Positions 32,780 through 34,015 of a stretch of 34,015 bases of DNA are shown piece after piece. Source of the DNA: JBDTVS01 sp040007095. GTDB taxonomy: Bacteria; Acidobacteriota; Vicinamibacteria; Vicinamibacterales; CAVVIG01. The notes beneath the pieces are model-generated. The model saw nothing but the letters and a program-made list of their open reading frames with translations, did not search any database and had not been told where the DNA came from. The translations under genes were made by a program, and so were the position numbers. The stretch lies in NCBI GenBank assembly GCA_040007095.1, contig JBDTVS010000028.1:1-34015 (forward strand). The letters are read 5' to 3'. Each line of letters opens with the position of its first letter. Position 1 is the stretch's first letter.

Positions 32780-33280
32780 ATGACCTATTTGCTGTGGCTC
32801 AGCCGTACGGCGCCAGCCGTGTGGGCGCGGGAATCGGAATCGATCTGGGCGTACCCCACCATCCTGTTCCTGCACACGCTCGGGTTGGGCCTGCTCGTCG
32901 GCTTCACGACGGCGATCGATTTTCGCGTCCTGGGGTTTTCTTCGCGCCTGCCGCTGGCGCCGATGGGCCGCTTCTTCCGTCTTGTCTGGATCGGGTTCTG
33001 GATCAATGCGCTGTCGGGTACGGCGCTGCTCGTGATGGCGCCGGCCAAGCTGCTGAATCCGACCTTCGCCGTCAAGATGGCGTGCATCGGCCTGGGTGTC
33101 GTGACCGCGATGTGGATCAAGCGGGAGGTGTTTCCCGCTGGGCTCGGGACGGGGACTTCCGATGCCGCCGGCGTCTCGACCCTGGCCAGGATCCTGGCGG
33201 TCAGCTCATTGATTCTATGGGCGGGCGCGATCACCGCCGGTCGGCTGATGGCGTACATCGGCAACGGCAACGCGCACTAG
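32780..33280 (+). CDS. Four-helix membrane protein, first of a related pair (DUF6644-like)
   Basis: A 166-aa integral membrane protein with four predicted helices: TILFLHTLGLGLLVGFTTAIDF, the LVWIGFWINALSGTALLVMA region, FAVKMACIGLGVVTAMWI, and ARILAVSSLILWAGAITAGRLMAYIG. It shares with the next gene the order helix-LH.LGL.LLVG..., (A/L)D.R.LGF, then G.WIN..(S/T)G and final R(M/L)...YIGN. A histidine in the first helix (FLHTLG) is conserved in both (LHFIGL) and might bind heme, which is only a suggestion. The start is uncertain: ATG at 32780 or an earlier GTG at 32759; neither has a clear ribosome binding site. The function is unknown. Confidence 0.8.
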   Translation: MTYLLWLSRTAPAVWARESESIWAYPTILFLHTLGLGLLVGFTTAIDFRVLGFSSRLPLAPMGRFFRLVWIGFWINALSGTALLVMAPAKLLNPTFAVKMACIGLGVVTAMWIKREVFPAGLGTGTSDAAGVSTLARILAVSSLILWAGAITAGRLMAYIGNGNAH

Positions 33281-33361
33281 CAGAGTACGACGCCACGGTC
33301 CGGGCCACTGAGTCAGGCAGCCGTGAGCCTGCCGGCGAGCGTCGTTGCTCAGGAGCACACA

Positions 33362-33853
33362 ATGCAGGCATTCGCCGTGTGGCTGGCCGCGACCCGCTAT
33401 TCCGCGTTCGTCAACGGGCATCAATGGGTGTGGCCCGCCTGCGAGACGCTGCACTTCATCGGCCTCGCGCTGCTCATCGGCAACGTCGGGCTGCTCGATT
33501 TGCGGCTCCTGGGCTTCGCGAAAGGACTGCCGTTTGTCTCGTTGAACCGGTTTGTCCGCTGGGCGGTGATCGGATTCGTCATCAATCTCGTCACCGGCGT
33601 CACGTTCTTTATCGGCAATCCGTTTCAGTACGTCCACAACATCGCCTTCGGGTACAAACTGCTCTTCATGGCGCTTGCCGGCGTGAACGTGCTCGTCTTC
33701 TATGCGACCGGTCTGTTCCGGACGCTCGTCGCGCTCGGTCCCGGCGACGATGCGCCGGTCCTGGCGAAGGTGATTGCCGCGACCTCGCTGTGCTTGTGGA
33801 TCGGTGTCATGTACATGGGCCGGATGCTGCCCTATATCGGCAACTCCTTCTAG
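33362..33853 (+). CDS. Four-helix membrane protein, second of the pair
   Basis: A 163-aa paralog of the preceding gene. ATG at 33362 follows AGGAG by about 7 nt, so the longer frame from 33323 is not used. Helices: CETLHFIGLALLIGNVGLLDL, RWAVIGFVINLVTGVTFFIG, LLFMALAGVNVLVFYATGLF and VIAATSLCLWIGVMYMGRML. The C-terminus PYIGNSF echoes MAYIGNGN of its neighbour. The pair is 81 bp apart and probably co-transcribed. The first helix has the conserved His. Same unknown role as its partner; perhaps two subunits of one complex. Confidence 0.83.
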   Translation: MQAFAVWLAATRYSAFVNGHQWVWPACETLHFIGLALLIGNVGLLDLRLLGFAKGLPFVSLNRFVRWAVIGFVINLVTGVTFFIGNPFQYVHNIAFGYKLLFMALAGVNVLVFYATGLFRTLVALGPGDDAPVLAKVIAATSLCLWIGVMYMGRMLPYIGNSF

Positions 33854-33861
33854 ATAACAAT

Positions 33862-33875
33862 TCACATCGATGTGA
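33862..33875. promoter_or_regulatory. Perfect 14-bp palindrome TCACATCGATGTGA
   Basis: A fully symmetric dyad right after the membrane-protein pair and about 90 bp before the glycosyltransferase start. It resembles the dyad at 14528-14541 with one base different. It is probably a regulator site of unknown owner. Confidence 0.38.
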
Positions 33876-33914
33876 TCGGGTCGCCGCCTGATTGTTACAA
33901 CGCCGCCGTATCGT

Positions 33915-33937
33915 GTGTTCGATGGATGATCGAACAC
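33915..33937. promoter_or_regulatory. 23-bp inverted repeat before the glycosyltransferase
   Basis: GTGTTCGAT and ATCGAACAC are perfect 9-bp inverted repeats with GGATG between, 29 bp upstream of the ATG at 33966. It could be an operator or a 5'-leader hairpin. Confidence 0.4.
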
Positions 33938-33965
33938 CAACCACAAGGCCTTGCGGCCGGCGCGC

Positions 33966-34015
33966 ATGACGATCAGCGCGATCGTCTGCGCGTATAACGA
34001 AGCCGACTACCTGCC
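33966..34015 (+). CDS. Family 2 glycosyltransferase, first codons (cut by window edge)
   Basis: The last 50 bases translate to MTISAIVCAYNEADYL, the hallmark N-terminal strand of GT-A family 2 glycosyltransferases ([IV][SV][AV]I[IV]CAYNE). The ATG is the natural start of this motif. Substrate and length are outside the window. Confidence 0.8.
   Translation, partial: MTISAIVCAYNEADYL

Overview
The window looks like GC-rich chromosome from an Acidobacteriota-type bacterium (Vicinamibacteria-like is my best guess). The evidence is Oar-type TonB-dependent receptors with an N-terminal carboxypeptidase-regulatory-like domain, Tat/Sec exported proteins, a PafA-type phosphatase and the overall gene style. 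No rRNA or tRNA genes, CRISPR array, complete IS or prophage is visible, so placement rests on protein resemblance only.

Most of the window is a phosphate and polyphosphate island. On the left, a minus-strand run reads ppx/gppA - thymidylate-kinase-like 2 - thymidylate-kinase-like 1 - pstB (cut by the window edge). Divergent from ppx are a CHAD-domain gene and sixA, followed by a convergent PhoB-like response regulator. In the middle lie a PafA-like phosphatase, pstS-pstC-pstA-pstB (system 1) and a stand-alone lipoprotein pstS. A glycerophosphodiester phosphodiesterase is on the minus strand. On the right, a phosphate-selective-porin-like gene leads pstS-pstC-pstA-pstB-phoU (system 2). In total there are three PstS, two PstC, two PstA, three PstB and one PhoU. 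Several units carry a similar 11-bp-periodic TNAC-N7-TNAC motif 27-82 bp before their start codons. It is clearest as three tandem 11-mers before pstS1, and I read it as the local PHO box.

Between these blocks is a sulfur section: a Tat-exported sulfite-oxidase-family molybdoenzyme, a Tat-exported DsrE-like protein and a fused CysNC. CysNC has lost the Walker A lysine in its CysN half. It is preceded by a 46-codon remnant of cysD that joins the CysD N-terminus to what looks like its last residues. Two TonB-dependent receptor genes are also broken: one is N-terminally truncated and frameshifted, the other is collapsed by internal deletions. A third receptor (1109 aa) is intact. Gene decay and assembly error cannot be separated from sequence alone.

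Other content: a cyclic-nucleotide-binding/DUF1003 membrane protein, a pair of related four-helix membrane proteins, two small secreted proteins of unknown function, a 216-bp MITE/REP-like repeat after pstB1, several hairpins and palindromes, and the first codons of a family 2 glycosyltransferase at the right edge.
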